From Nitrospirillum pindoramense (GTDB lineage: Bacteria > Pseudomonadota > Alphaproteobacteria > Azospirillales > Azospirillaceae): DNA of 64,000 nucleotides. Numbering within the stretch: the first letter of the stretch is position 1; each line of letters opens with the position of its first letter. Under the pieces are notes generated by a model. That model saw only the letters and a list, made by a program, of their open reading frames with translations. It did not search any database and was not told the DNA's origin. The DNA lies in assembly GCF_007827955.1 (NCBI RefSeq), contig NZ_VITR01000013.1:1-64000 (forward strand), written 5' to 3'. This document shows, piece after piece, positions 23,634 through 32,291 of this stretch. A program made the translations under genes and the position numbers.

Positions 23634-25870
23634 CACCACCCCGTGACCGACAGGTTGAAGAACACGCTGCGGCCCGGCGTCGTCCAGTACAGCGCCTGGC
23701 CGGTGGCGGATTGCGTGCCGGCGAAGCCGTTGATGCGGTGGGTGTCGAACACGTTGCCGATCTTCAGGCTGGGGGTGACGTCCACCAGGTGATAGCCCAG
23801 GTCCTTCAGGCGCCAGCCCACGGACACGTCGGCGGTGAACACCGGGTGGATGCGGTAGGCGTTGGCGAAGTCCGGCTGGCCGGTCTTGGCGTCGGTGGTG
23901 TTGTCCTGGCCGTAGAACGGCCCCACCACCTTGCCGATGGCGGAGAAGTAGAGGCCTTCGGGGCTGTCGTACATGACGCCGGTGGTGGCCATCCATTGCG
24001 GGGTGTCCGCCACCCAGACGTAATTGTCCTTGTACTGGGCGTGGTTCAGGCTGGCGTTGGCATACAGCGACAGGGCGTCGGTCAGGGCGTACTGAGTCTC
24101 CAGCTCCAGGCCCTTGTAGATGGCGCCGGATCCGTTGACGAAGGTGGTCTCGGTGGTGCCGGGCACCTGGCTGGTGGAGATGTAGTTGCTGAAGTCGATG
24201 TAATAAGCGTCGGCGCCCACCATCCACCGGCCACGTTGCACGGCGGTGCCGACCTGGTAGTTCATGGTCTCTTCCGGCTTGATCGAGGCGATCTTGGCCA
24301 CCTGGAAGACATCGATGGGCGGCGCCAGGAAGCCCTTCGCCACCTGGGCGTAGGCGGTCCAGCCCTCCTCGATGGTGTAGTGGGCGGCGATGGACGGCTG
24401 GGGCTCGGTATAGGTTTCGCTGTAGTTCAGCGGCGCCGGCGGCTTGGTCTTGTTGTACAGCGCGTCGACATCGCGGGTGAAGCTGGTGACCTTCACGCCC
24501 GGGATCAGGGTCAGGTCCGGCGTGACCTTCCAGTCGAACTCGACATAGGGCTGCCAGGTGGTGTTCAGGTCGCGGTACTTGTAGGTGTAGGGCGTGCCGT
24601 ACTTGCCCGTGACCAGGACGCCCTGGGTCCAGTCGTAGGATTCGGAATGGCGGTGATCCAGCTGGCGGTCGTACCAGACACCGGCCTTGATGTCGCCGAA
24701 GGACAGGCTGTCGGTCAGGCGCAGGGTGTCGCCGAAGGTGCGGTAGTTGGCGTTGGCCTCCTTGCCCGGGATGTCGCTGGCATATGTCGCCACCTTCTTG
24801 CCCGCGGCATTGTAGAACGTGACGCCCACATCCTTGGGGTTGCTGTCGCTGGCGTCCGACGATTCCTTGTAATGGTGACCGAAGCCGTTGGTGTAGGCGG
24901 TGTTGTCCAGCTTGACGCTGTCCGTCAGTTCCGACTGCACCCGGATATAGTCGAAGTCCGAGCTGTAGCGGCTGGGCTGGTACTTGTAATAGGACTGGGC
25001 GGCGGGATTGTTGCCCAGGCCCCAATTGTCGCCGTACTTGGCCAGGTCGGCCAGGGTGACGCCCTGGGTGGTGTATTCGAACGAATGGTTCTTGCTGGCC
25101 ACCAGCGTCACCGTCGTGCGCTCACCGATGTCCAGCACATCCTTGAAGAAATAGTTGGTGCGCTGTTCCTCCGCCCCGGTCAGGTACCCGTCGGACGTGG
25201 TGCGCTGCACGTCGAAGAACATGCGGCCCAGCACGGTGCGGCCGGTATCGACCTCGCCACCGATGCCCTTGGTGTTCCAGCTGCCATAGGTGCCGTAGGC
25301 GGTGACGCCCGGGTCTTCCGATGGGGTCTTGGACAGGAAGCCCAGGGTGCCGCCGAAGGTGGCCTTGCCGATGGTGGAGGCCGTGCCGGGCCCGCGATCC
25401 ACCTCCGCCTGGCCCATGTCATGGGCCACGAACAGGGCGGAGCTGGTGTGGTGCAGGTCGGTGGCGTCGCCGAAGGGGATGCCATCGAAGGTGATGTTGA
25501 ACTGGCTGTCCTGGAAGCCGCGCAGGCTCAGCGTCTCCGCCTTGCCCAGGCCGGGGCCGTTGGGGCTCTGGGCATAAACGCTGGGCTGGAACTTCACCAT
25601 GTCGTCGAAGCTGGACAGCGGGACGATGTTGTCGCGCAGGAAGCCCTCGGGGACGATGGAGGTGGGCTCCGTCGCCTCCAGCGGCACGTTGGAGGGCGAG
25701 ACGCGCATGACCTTGGCCACCACGGCGATCTCGGCGATTTCCGCGTCCGCCGCCGGGGCGTCCGCCGCGCGGGCGGGTGGGGCGAGGGCGGCCAGCGCCA
25801 GGGCCACGGCGGCGGCGCCCATCATCAGTCTGGCCCGGTTCGGGCGGGTCTCCGGCTTCGTCGTCATCAT
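23633..25870 (-). CDS. TonB-dependent outer-membrane receptor
   Basis: 745 residues: signal peptide (to APPARAAD), then a plug domain (VYAQSPNGPGLGKAETLSLRG, NITFDGIPFGD, VDRGPGTASTIGKATFGGTLG). A 22-strand-type barrel follows, with the family's closing block (KIGNVFDTHRINGFAG ... YWTTPGRSVFFNLSVTGW, aromatic C-terminus). The substrate is not evident. Coupling to a secreted acid phosphatase suggests uptake of a phosphorylated organic compound, or of something freed from it, such as a phytate-bound metal. A divergent winged-helix regulator at 26066 probably controls it. The ATG pair at 25870 follows GGGGGAC. Confidence 0.88.
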   Translation of the reverse strand: MMTTKPETRPNRARLMMGAAAVALALAALAPPARAADAPAADAEIAEIAVVAKVMRVSPSNVPLEATEPTSIVPEGFLRDNIVPLSSFDDMVKFQPSVYAQSPNGPGLGKAETLSLRGFQDSQFNITFDGIPFGDATDLHHTSSALFVAHDMGQAEVDRGPGTASTIGKATFGGTLGFLSKTPSEDPGVTAYGTYGSWNTKGIGGEVDTGRTVLGRMFFDVQRTTSDGYLTGAEEQRTNYFFKDVLDIGERTTVTLVASKNHSFEYTTQGVTLADLAKYGDNWGLGNNPAAQSYYKYQPSRYSSDFDYIRVQSELTDSVKLDNTAYTNGFGHHYKESSDASDSNPKDVGVTFYNAAGKKVATYASDIPGKEANANYRTFGDTLRLTDSLSFGDIKAGVWYDRQLDHRHSESYDWTQGVLVTGKYGTPYTYKYRDLNTTWQPYVEFDWKVTPDLTLIPGVKVTSFTRDVDALYNKTKPPAPLNYSETYTEPQPSIAAHYTIEEGWTAYAQVAKGFLAPPIDVFQVAKIASIKPEETMNYQVGTAVQRGRWMVGADAYYIDFSNYISTSQVPGTTETTFVNGSGAIYKGLELETQYALTDALSLYANASLNHAQYKDNYVWVADTPQWMATTGVMYDSPEGLYFSAIGKVVGPFYGQDNTTDAKTGQPDFANAYRIHPVFTADVSVGWRLKDLGYHLVDVTPSLKIGNVFDTHRINGFAGTQSATGQALYWTTPGRSVFFNLSVTGW

Positions 25871-26065
25871 CGTCCCCCTTCGTTGATCGCGGCACCTTGG
25901 ACGGCGCTTTGCAAAATCGCGTGCCGCGCTGGTACAGTCGGGACCGGATGCGAATCTTGACGGAAGCCTGACGGAAAGTTCAGGTATCGACAATTTCTCT
26001 GTGATCGCAGGGTCTTAAGACGCGCCCTGTTTCTTGTGAATTTCATTTGACCATTGCATGACGGG

Positions 26066-26689
26066 ATGATGACGGGACGTCTTGCCTTCACGGCGCTGGA
26101 CTGGAATGCCGAGGCGCTGCTGGCGGACCTGGCGGCGCTGGGGTGGGAGGCCGTCGCCGATGCCTCACCCGACGTCTGGCTGCTGGTGGCCGCCCGCGCC
26201 GACGCCCTTCTGGCCCATCTTCCCGATCCGTCCGGGCCGGTGGACGCGCCCGTCCTGTGCCTGGCGGACGCGGCGGTCGAGTCCGCCCTGCTGCGGGCCG
26301 GGGCGCACATGGTGCTGCCGCTGTCCTCGGGCACCGCGGCGGTGGCGGCGGCCTTGTCCCTGCTGGCGCGGTTGGCGGCGCCGGCGGACCGGGCGCTGCG
26401 TGTGGGCGACCTCACGCTGCATGTCGACCGGCGGGTGGCGCTGTGGCGGGGGCGGCCCCTGGCCCTGGCGCCGCTGGATTTCGACCTGCTGCTGCTGTTG
26501 GCGGAGCGCGGGGGCCAGGTGGTGCCGGCGGCCGACCTGCGGGTCCGGTTGTGGCCCACCCTCGCGCCGGACGCGCCCGGCGTCGCCGACCGGCTGGCCG
26601 CCCACATCCGCAGCCTGCGCCGGGCGCTGGGCACGGCCGTGCCCCTGCACACGCGCGGGCACCGGGGCTATCAGCTGGGCGTTAGGTAA
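26066..26689 (+). CDS. OmpR/PhoB-type winged-helix regulator with degenerate receiver
   Basis: About 207 residues. The N-terminal 110 residues have the length of a receiver but lack its acidic pocket, and the Lys-Pro loop is replaced by MVLPLSSGTAAVA. The C-terminal Trans_reg_C domain is clear (LRVGDLTLHVDRRVALWRGRP, LAPLDFDLLLLLAERGGQVV, RLAAHIRSLRRAL, HTRGHRGYQLG). It should bind DNA without phosphorylation. It is divergent from the TonB receptor, with 195 bp between the starts, so that operon is the likely target. The ATG pair at 26066/26069 leaves the exact start open. Confidence 0.75.
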   Translation: MMTGRLAFTALDWNAEALLADLAALGWEAVADASPDVWLLVAARADALLAHLPDPSGPVDAPVLCLADAAVESALLRAGAHMVLPLSSGTAAVAAALSLLARLAAPADRALRVGDLTLHVDRRVALWRGRPLALAPLDFDLLLLLAERGGQVVPAADLRVRLWPTLAPDAPGVADRLAAHIRSLRRALGTAVPLHTRGHRGYQLGVR

Positions 26690-26760
26690 TATACCGGATA
26701 TCTCCGCTGGTGGGCCCCGCCTAGGGTGGCGACCATGGTTTCCACCAGCGGGTGATCCCC

Positions 26761-27447
26761 ATGCGCGCCCTTCTCATCGGCAAGGCCATGCCCAGCGTCG
26801 CCCGGCTGTCGCGGGTGCTGCGGGAACGGGGATGGCAGGTGGAGACCCTGGCCGCCCTGCCGCCGACGCCGCGTCCCGCCGACGTGGTGGTGGTGGGTGA
26901 GGACGGCCGCCCCTTGCGCGATCGCCTGGCCCGCGCCCGACGGACCTTTCCCGGCGCCCTGGTGGTGACATTGCTGGCCAACCCCGATAGGGCCGCACAG
27001 GCGGACCGGGCCGGCGCGCTGGCGATGGGGGCGGACGACCAGGTGGACGCCGGCCTGCCCGGCGATTTGGTGGTGGACCGGCTGCTGGCGCTGTTACGCC
27101 TGAAGCGGCAGGGGCCGCGCCTGGCCTACGCCCTGGACGACCTGACGGTGGACGTGCGCCAGCGCCGGGTGCGCCGCGCCGGCCGCGACATCCTGCTGTC
27201 GTCGCGTGAGTTCCAGCTGCTGGTCCTGCTGCTGCAGGCGGACGGGGCCGTGGTGCCGCGCACCGCTATCCTGGACCGGCTGTGGGCCGGCGACATGGAT
27301 GTGGCCGACAACGCCGTGGACGCCCTGGCCTCCCGCCTGCGCCGCCGGCTGGACGGCCCCGGCCAGTCCCGCCTGCTGCACACCCTGCGGGGGGTGGGGT
27401 ACTGCCTGGTCTCCAGCGCGGGCACGGACCAGGCCCTGGCCGCGTAA
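26761..27447 (+). CDS. OmpR/PhoB-type winged-helix regulator with degenerate receiver, second copy
   Basis: About 228 residues with the same plan as the gene before it. The N-terminal pseudo-receiver has VVVVGEDGRPLRDRL where the phospho-acceptor strand should end, and no conserved Lys is evident. The C-terminal winged helix is complete (DDLTVDVRQRRVRRAGRDI, LSSREFQLLVLLLQADGAVV, VDALASRLRRRLDG, HTLRGVGYCLV). No kinase gene is adjacent. The two genes lie 71 bp apart and are paralogues, probably one transcription unit. The ATG at 26761 is favoured over the GTG at 26752. Confidence 0.75.
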   Translation: MRALLIGKAMPSVARLSRVLRERGWQVETLAALPPTPRPADVVVVGEDGRPLRDRLARARRTFPGALVVTLLANPDRAAQADRAGALAMGADDQVDAGLPGDLVVDRLLALLRLKRQGPRLAYALDDLTVDVRQRRVRRAGRDILLSSREFQLLVLLLQADGAVVPRTAILDRLWAGDMDVADNAVDALASRLRRRLDGPGQSRLLHTLRGVGYCLVSSAGTDQALAA

Positions 27448-27456
27448 GCCCTTTAC

Positions 27457-28068
27457 CTAACCCGCCGCCTCCAAGCTCAGGTGTATCAGGGCGGGGACGT
27501 TGTCGCAGCCCGTCTTTTCCATGACCTTGGCGCGGTGGTTCTCCACCGTGCGGGCGCTGATGCCCAGCTTCCAGGCGATGACCTTGTTGGGGTGGCCGGC
27601 CACCAGCAGGTCCATGACCTCCCGTTCCCGGACGCTCAGGGAGTCCAGCCGGCCGCGCGCCGCCTCCGCCCGCGCCTGGTGGCGCAGGGCATGGCCGCTG
27701 CGGTCCATGGCGGTTTCCACCGCCCGCACCAGGGCATCGACGGTGAAGGGCTTTTCGATGAAATCCACCGCCCCGGCCTTCAGCGCCGTCACCGCCTTGG
27801 GCACGTCGCCCTGGCCGGTCAGGATGATCATGGGCAGGGGACAGCCGCGGCGCGCCAGGTCGGCCTGAAGTTCCAGCCCGGTCATGCCAGGCATGTTGAT
27901 GTCGGCGATGACGCAGCCGGGAATGGCGTCGGCGCCGGCCGCCAGGAAGGCGATGGCCGACGGGTACGTCGCCACCGGATAGCCCTCCGCCTCGAACAGG
28001 GCGCTCAGCGCGTCGCGCACCGCCTCGTCGTCATCGACGATGGCCAGCGTCAGCTCAGGCCGCGGCAT
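27457..28068 (-). CDS. FixJ-type response regulator
   Basis: 203 residues. The receiver is complete: VDDDEAV acidic pair, CVIADINMPGMTG with the phospho-acceptor Asp, ILTGQGD, and FIEKPF with the conserved Lys. The output is a LuxR/GerE helix-turn-helix (LSVREREVMDLLVAGHPNKVIAWKLGISARTVENHRAKVM). It overlaps the 3' end of the upstream kinase gene by 14 bp, so the two form a two-component pair of the FixL/FixJ style. The frame extends further upstream inside the kinase gene, but the ATG at 28068 starts the recognisable receiver. Confidence 0.9.
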   Translation of the reverse strand: MPRPELTLAIVDDDEAVRDALSALFEAEGYPVATYPSAIAFLAAGADAIPGCVIADINMPGMTGLELQADLARRGCPLPMIILTGQGDVPKAVTALKAGAVDFIEKPFTVDALVRAVETAMDRSGHALRHQARAEAARGRLDSLSVREREVMDLLVAGHPNKVIAWKLGISARTVENHRAKVMEKTGCDNVPALIHLSLEAAG

Positions 28069-30184
28069 GGGGCGCCTCGCCGGCAGGGGGTGCGGGAACC
28101 AGCTCGCGTTTGGCCAGGGTGCCCGGGGGCAGGGTGGCCAGGGGCAGGGTGAAGGAAAAGGCGGCCCCGCCCAGCGCGTCGCCACCGGCCTGCAACCGGC
28201 CGCCATGGGCCTCGACGATGCCGCGGCTGATGCTAAGCCCCAGCCCCATGCCGGTGCGCCGGGTGGTGGTGAAGGGGGCGAACAGCCGGCCGGCGACCTC
28301 GGCGGCGATGCCGGGGCCAGTGTCGGCCACCCGCACCTCCGCGCGGGCGCCGTCCCCCGTCCCGTCTGGCGCCGCCAGTGCCGGCCTCACCTCGATCAGG
28401 ATGCGGCGGTCGGTGGCGTCGCCCTCGGCCAGCGCGTCCAGGGCGTTGCGCACCAGGTTGATCAGCACCTGTTCCACCTGCACCCGGTCGATGGCCAGGG
28501 TCAGGGTGGCGTCCACCGCCAGGTCCAGCCGGGCGCCGGCATTGGCCACCTCATCCGCCAGCAGGCGGGCCACGCCGGCCACCAGGTCACTGGCGGGCAC
28601 CGGCGCGCTGGCCACCTGGCCGGTGCGGTAGAACTCGCGCAGATGACGGATGATGGCGCCGGCCCGCTCCGCCTGGGCGGCGGCCTTGCCCATCAGGTCC
28701 AGGGCCTTGGCGCCGTGCTCGGCCCCCTCCCTCGCCGCCTCCAGGACGCGGCGACAGGCGCCGGTGTAGCTGACGATGGCCGACAGGGGCTGGTTCAGTT
28801 CATGCGCCAGGGCCGCCGCCAGCTCCTCCGTCAGGTGGCTGCGGCTGGCCTGCTCGGCCGCGGCGCGGTGCTGGCCCAGCGCGGCGGCGGCGCGCTTGCG
28901 GGCGGAGATGTCGCGGATGGTCAGCACGCCCATGCGCGCGCCGGCCTCATCCGTCACCGACACCGGCACCATGGCCAGGGACGATTCCACCGGCAGGGGT
29001 TCGCCATCGGCCGCCACCAGCCATTCCTCGCCCCCCTCTCGGCGCAGCAGATCGGCCAGGGGCCGACCGCGCAGGCTGTCCGCCGCCCGTCCGGTCAGGT
29101 CGGCGACCACGCGGTTGACCTCCTCCACCCGGCCATCGGTGTCCAGGATGACGATGCCGTCCGGCGCCAGCTCGATCAGGGTTTTCAGCCGTGCCTCGCC
29201 CTTGGCCGCTGCCGCCCGCACCCGCTCGCGTTCCGAGATCACCGCCCCCAGCAGCAGGCCGGTCATGGCCAGCGACAGCATCAGGATTTGCAGCTTCAGC
29301 GCCTGATAAGGCTGGATGTCGCAGATGGCGATGCCCAGGCTCAGGCCGGTTTCCAGGGCGGCCAGGGCCAGCACCGCGCCGGGCAGGCCGCTGCCCGCCG
29401 CCACCCAGACCAGGGGGATGAACACCGGATAGAAGCGTGACCCCACCACGCGGGGGAAGATCACCGCCACCGACAGGCAGATGCCGGCGATCTGGCCCAG
29501 GGTTTGCGCCCGCCACAGATGGGCCGGCCGCAGCCGCCGGGCCAGGCGTGGCGCCATCAGGGCCAGGGTGGCGGCCACCGTCACCCCGGCCATGTCGCCC
29601 ACCCAATGCTGCAGGGCGGCGGTCAGCGGGTCGGCCGCCATCGCCCTGCCGTCCCAGCCGGTCATGGTGCCCCCGGCCAGGGGCCAGCCCGGCAGGAACC
29701 GGGCCAGGGCCAGCAGCAACAGGCTCTGCCCCAGCGCCCCGGCCATGGCCAGAACCAGAAGGCGCGTGACGCCGTCCGCATCCTCCAGCACATAGCTGTC
29801 GCCATCGCGGCGCAGGCGCCGGGCCAGCAGCAGGCCGGGGACGGCGAAGACCAGCGGCTCCGCCAGGGTCGGGATGGCCAGGGCGGGGGCGAAGGGCATG
29901 CTGGATGGAAGCACAATGGCGCGCAACGCCAGACCGGCCACGGCCGCCACCATGACCATGGGCATGGCCAGGGTCAGGCGCCCAGGCCCCCACAGCATCA
30001 CCAGCGCCAGGCCGATGCCGGCGCGCACGTTCCAGGGCGCCCAGCCGGGCACGGCCGACACCAGCAGCGGGTCCAGCAGCCCCGCCAGCGGATACAGGGC
30101 CAGCAAGACCCAGGGCCAGCGGCCGGGCGGGAAAGGGCCGGGCGGGGAAGGGCCGGGCGGGGAAGGGAGGGTGGCGGACAGCAA
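28055..30184 (-). CDS. MASE1-PAS hybrid-sensor histidine kinase, FixL-like
   Basis: 709 residues. About eight to ten transmembrane helices fill the first 310 residues (MASE1-like sensor). A PAS domain follows (LIELAPDGIVILDTDGRVEEVN), then a PAC-like segment, the phospho-acceptor helix LAHELNQPLSAIVSY and an ATPase domain with NLVRNALDAL (N box), DTGPGIA (G1) and TGMGLGLSI (G2). There is no heme-binding histidine pattern, so the sensed signal is unknown. The extreme N-terminus (PSPPGPSPPGPFPPG) is encoded by three 15-bp tandem repeats; the true start may lie after them. Its partner regulator follows at once. Confidence 0.87.
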   Translation of the reverse strand: MLSATLPSPPGPSPPGPFPPGRWPWVLLALYPLAGLLDPLLVSAVPGWAPWNVRAGIGLALVMLWGPGRLTLAMPMVMVAAVAGLALRAIVLPSSMPFAPALAIPTLAEPLVFAVPGLLLARRLRRDGDSYVLEDADGVTRLLVLAMAGALGQSLLLLALARFLPGWPLAGGTMTGWDGRAMAADPLTAALQHWVGDMAGVTVAATLALMAPRLARRLRPAHLWRAQTLGQIAGICLSVAVIFPRVVGSRFYPVFIPLVWVAAGSGLPGAVLALAALETGLSLGIAICDIQPYQALKLQILMLSLAMTGLLLGAVISERERVRAAAAKGEARLKTLIELAPDGIVILDTDGRVEEVNRVVADLTGRAADSLRGRPLADLLRREGGEEWLVAADGEPLPVESSLAMVPVSVTDEAGARMGVLTIRDISARKRAAAALGQHRAAAEQASRSHLTEELAAALAHELNQPLSAIVSYTGACRRVLEAAREGAEHGAKALDLMGKAAAQAERAGAIIRHLREFYRTGQVASAPVPASDLVAGVARLLADEVANAGARLDLAVDATLTLAIDRVQVEQVLINLVRNALDALAEGDATDRRILIEVRPALAAPDGTGDGARAEVRVADTGPGIAAEVAGRLFAPFTTTRRTGMGLGLSISRGIVEAHGGRLQAGGDALGGAAFSFTLPLATLPPGTLAKRELVPAPPAGEAPHAAA
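30121..30165. repeat. Three 15-bp tandem repeats in the kinase 5' end
   Basis: GGCCGGGCGGGAAAG is followed by two copies of GGCCGGGCGGGGAAG. Read on the minus strand each encodes about five residues of Pro-Pro-Gly-Pro-Phe/Ser. Slippage there would change the protein length in frame. Confidence 0.75.
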
Positions 30185-30310
30185 AAGACCCCATCACGGG
30201 TGGGACGAAGACACATTCTTCGTCCGCCTGTGATAGGGCCCTTGCGTTACGGTCTTGTGACGGCACCCCCGTGCAGCACGCGGGGCCGCCTTCGACAATG
30301 TCTTCGGCGC

Positions 30311-30356
30311 GACGCCGTCTTCGCCGGACTCTTTACTTGGACGCCGTCTTCGCCGG
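30311..30356. repeat. 17-bp direct repeat at the 3' end of the thioredoxin-like gene
   Basis: GACGCCGTCTTCGCCGG occurs at 30311-30327 and 30340-30356, with the stop codon (30333) between them. The second copy encodes the C-terminal Ala-Lys-Thr-Ala-Ser; the first lies in the 3' untranslated side. It looks like a small local duplication that may have moved the stop. Confidence 0.6.
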
Positions 30357-30884
30357 CTTGGCCCACTTGGCCAGCCAGTCGACCACGGCCTGCGGCTCCA
30401 TGTGGCGGGCGTCGGTCAGGTCGAAGGACGCGTCGCCGTTCACCAGGGTGCCGTCAGCCTCCACCACCAGCACGGTGGGCACGCCCTTGAACTTCGGCAC
30501 GCCAAAGCGGGCGGGCACGTCCATGTTCTTGGTGTAACGGCCGACATCCACCGTCACCATGACGAAGTTCTTGTCCAGGAAGCTGTGCACCTCCGGCAGT
30601 TCCACCAGGCCGGCCAGCACGCGGCAGTCACCGCACCAGTTGCCGCCGAAGTCCAGCAGCACGCGCTTGTGCTCCTTTTTCGCCTTGGCCAGGGCGGCGT
30701 CCACCTGGGCGTTCACGGCGGCGTTGTCGATGGTCTCGTCATAGGGATAGGGCAGCGGCTGCTTCAATTCCACAGCGCCCACCTGCGGGGCGGCGACCTG
30801 GGCCGCGGCGCCAACGGGCAACAGCACGGGAAGGGTCATCAGGGCGGCGACGCCCAGGGCGGAGAAGGTGGCGCGGACGGTCAT
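30333..30884 (-). CDS. Periplasmic thioredoxin-like protein
   Basis: 183 residues with a signal peptide (...LPVLLPVGAAAQ). The fold is thioredoxin: KRVLLDFGGNWCGDCRVLAG carries a CGDC active site instead of CGPC, and GVPKFKGVPTVLVVEADG has the cis-proline loop. CGDC-type proteins act as periplasmic thiol-disulfide exchangers of the thioredoxin-7/DsbD-gamma kind. It stands alone between the kinase and tRNA-Arg. The partner is unknown. Confidence 0.85.
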   Translation of the reverse strand: MTVRATFSALGVAALMTLPVLLPVGAAAQVAAPQVGAVELKQPLPYPYDETIDNAAVNAQVDAALAKAKKEHKRVLLDFGGNWCGDCRVLAGLVELPEVHSFLDKNFVMVTVDVGRYTKNMDVPARFGVPKFKGVPTVLVVEADGTLVNGDASFDLTDARHMEPQAVVDWLAKWAKPAKTASK

Positions 30885-31259
30885 CGCAGGCTCCTGGATC
30901 GTGGGCGGGGTCGCGCCATTCCCAGCGCGAATTCAGATCATTATGCCTGATATGGGTTTAAGGGAAAGCCCCGCCAGGGTCATATCCCCACCCTTCGTCG
31001 CATGACCGTCCAGCATTTGACGAATAATGTGATGCAATGGCGAATAATTAAACACTAACAATTTGTTATTGTGGGGCGTTGAATTGGCGCTGGTGCCAGG
31101 AGGCCTGGCGACCGGCTGAGTCAAAGAACGGCGACGGGAGATGGCGCCAGACGCGTGCCAAACGGAAAAAGCGAATATGAAGGTAGGAGCTGTCTGAAGT
31201 GGAAATGACCGGATTTACTCAACGGTCTGAGATCATCATTCGCTGGCTATTGAAGCGAA
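30885..31259. other. 375-bp intergenic region
   Basis: No coding frame is convincing. The stretch 31015-31080 is AT-rich, with GACGAATAATGTGATG and GGCGAATAATTAAACAC sharing CGAATAAT, and may hold promoters. The part next to the tRNA would carry its 3' processing signals. Confidence 0.4.
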
Positions 31260-31336
31260 TGGCGCGCCCGGAAGGACTCGAACCTCCAACCCCCAGATTC
31301 GTAGTCTGGTGCTCTATCCAATTGAGCTACGGGCGC
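31260..31336 (-). tRNA. tRNA-Arg (ACG)
   Basis: A 77-nt cloverleaf on the minus strand: acceptor GCGCCCG pairs with CGGGCGC, the D arm has AGCTCAATTGGATAGAGC, the anticodon stem CAGAC/TCTG-type pairs around CTACGAA (anticodon ACG), and the T arm reads GGTTCGAGTCC. CCA is encoded. ACG is normally edited to ICG and reads CGU/CGC/CGA. Confidence 0.96.
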
Positions 31337-31591
31337 TTTTTCGTCTCGCCGGTGTCGGCCGGTGAGGTGGGTGCTTGTAGAGGATGATCGGGGGGGACGC
31401 AACAGCTTTTTTCGCTCCCGATGCATTTTCTTCACGAGGCCCGGTGGAGCGCCCCTGGGGCGCCTGCGGGACGCGCATGGGGAGCGGGACGCCGGTGCGT
31501 CGCCGTGCATTGTCGAGGCGATGGGGATGGGCTATCTACCCGATCTTGCACTTGCGTTAAATTTTTGACCGTCTCGCGGAGCGCCGCCCCC

Positions 31592-32080
31592 ATGTCGTCC
31601 CATCACGCCGATACCGCCAAGAACTTCCCCGTCACTTGGGAAGAGCTGCACCGTCATGCCAAGGCGCTGGCCTGGCGCATCAGCGACAAGGGGCCGTGGA
31701 AGGGCATCGTCGCCATTACCCGCGGCGGCCTGGTGCCGGCGGCCATCCTGGCGCGCGAACTGAACATCCGCCTGATCGACACCATCTGCATCAGCAGCTA
31801 CGACCACCAGAACCAGCGCACCGCCCAGAACCTGAAGGCGCCGGTGGCGGTCGAGGGCGAGGGTGAGGGCTGGCTGATCGTCGACGATCTGGTCGACACC
31901 GGCAAGACCGCCGCCATCGTGCGCAACATGATGCCCAAGGCGCATTTCGCCACCATCTATGCCAAGCCGGCCGGCCGCCCGCTGGTCGACACCTTCATCA
32001 CCGAGGTGTCGCAGGATACCTGGATTCATTTCCCCTGGGATCTGAACCCCATCGCCTACATGCAGATCCGCAACGACTGA
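31592..32080 (+). CDS. gpt: Xanthine(-guanine) phosphoribosyltransferase
   Basis: 162 residues, the normal length for Gpt. [20 protein letters not shown] holds the conserved Arg-Gly of the PRPP loop. [19 protein letters not shown] is the PRPP-binding motif with the paired Asp residues, and the C-terminal FPWDLNP is typical of the XGPRT branch. It salvages xanthine and guanine to nucleotides. The ATG at 31592 is the first to give family similarity. A terminator follows at 32109; the gene appears monocistronic. Confidence 0.92.
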   Translation: MSSHHADTAKNFPVTWEELHRHAKALAWRISDKGPWKGIVAITRGGLVPAAILARELNIRLIDTICISSYDHQNQRTAQNLKAPVAVEGEGEGWLIVDDLVDTGKTAAIVRNMMPKAHFATIYAKPAGRPLVDTFITEVSQDTWIHFPWDLNPIAYMQIRND

Positions 32081-32108
32081 CCCGTCGGCGTCCTGCACTG
32101 CGCTTCAG

Positions 32109-32135
32109 CGGCCCGCCCGGTGTTCCGGCGGGCCG
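32109..32135 (+). terminator. Terminator after gpt
   Basis: CGGCCCGCC pairs with GGCGGGCCG around a 9-base loop, followed by TTCGCGTTT. It lies 29 bp after the gpt stop. Confidence 0.65.
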
Positions 32136-32203
32136 TTCGCGTTTCAGGGGGAAGGCAATCGCGCGGCATTTGATCGTGGCCGCTCAAATGCCCCCTCAAG
32201 CGC

Positions 32204-32288
32204 CGGGCGTCAGCATCCGCCGGCTTGGCTCTCCTCGATTTCCAGGTCGCCTTCGGCTCCCCAGAACTCTCCGGCGCCCGCAGTCGCG
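32204..32288 (-). repeat. Dispersed intergenic repeat, copy 1
   Basis: Read on the minus strand it begins CGCGACTGCGGGCGCCGGAG, continues with GGGGAGCCGAAGGCGACCTG and AAATCGAGGA, and ends GCGGATGCTGACGC. A similar 70-bp stretch with the same order of blocks lies at 49176-49249 upstream of moeB. Both are in intergenic space. Confidence 0.7.
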
Positions 32289-32291
32289 CCC

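Noticed and set aside
23634-25025. Long 5' extension of the acid phosphatase reading frame
   Set aside because: The extension lies inside the TonB receptor gene in another frame; the signal peptide at 23633 marks the real start.
23711-25960. Very long open frame (about 750 codons) opposite the TonB receptor gene
   Set aside because: Glycine/valine/arginine-rich composition and exact overlap with a well-supported gene; it is a by-product of high GC.
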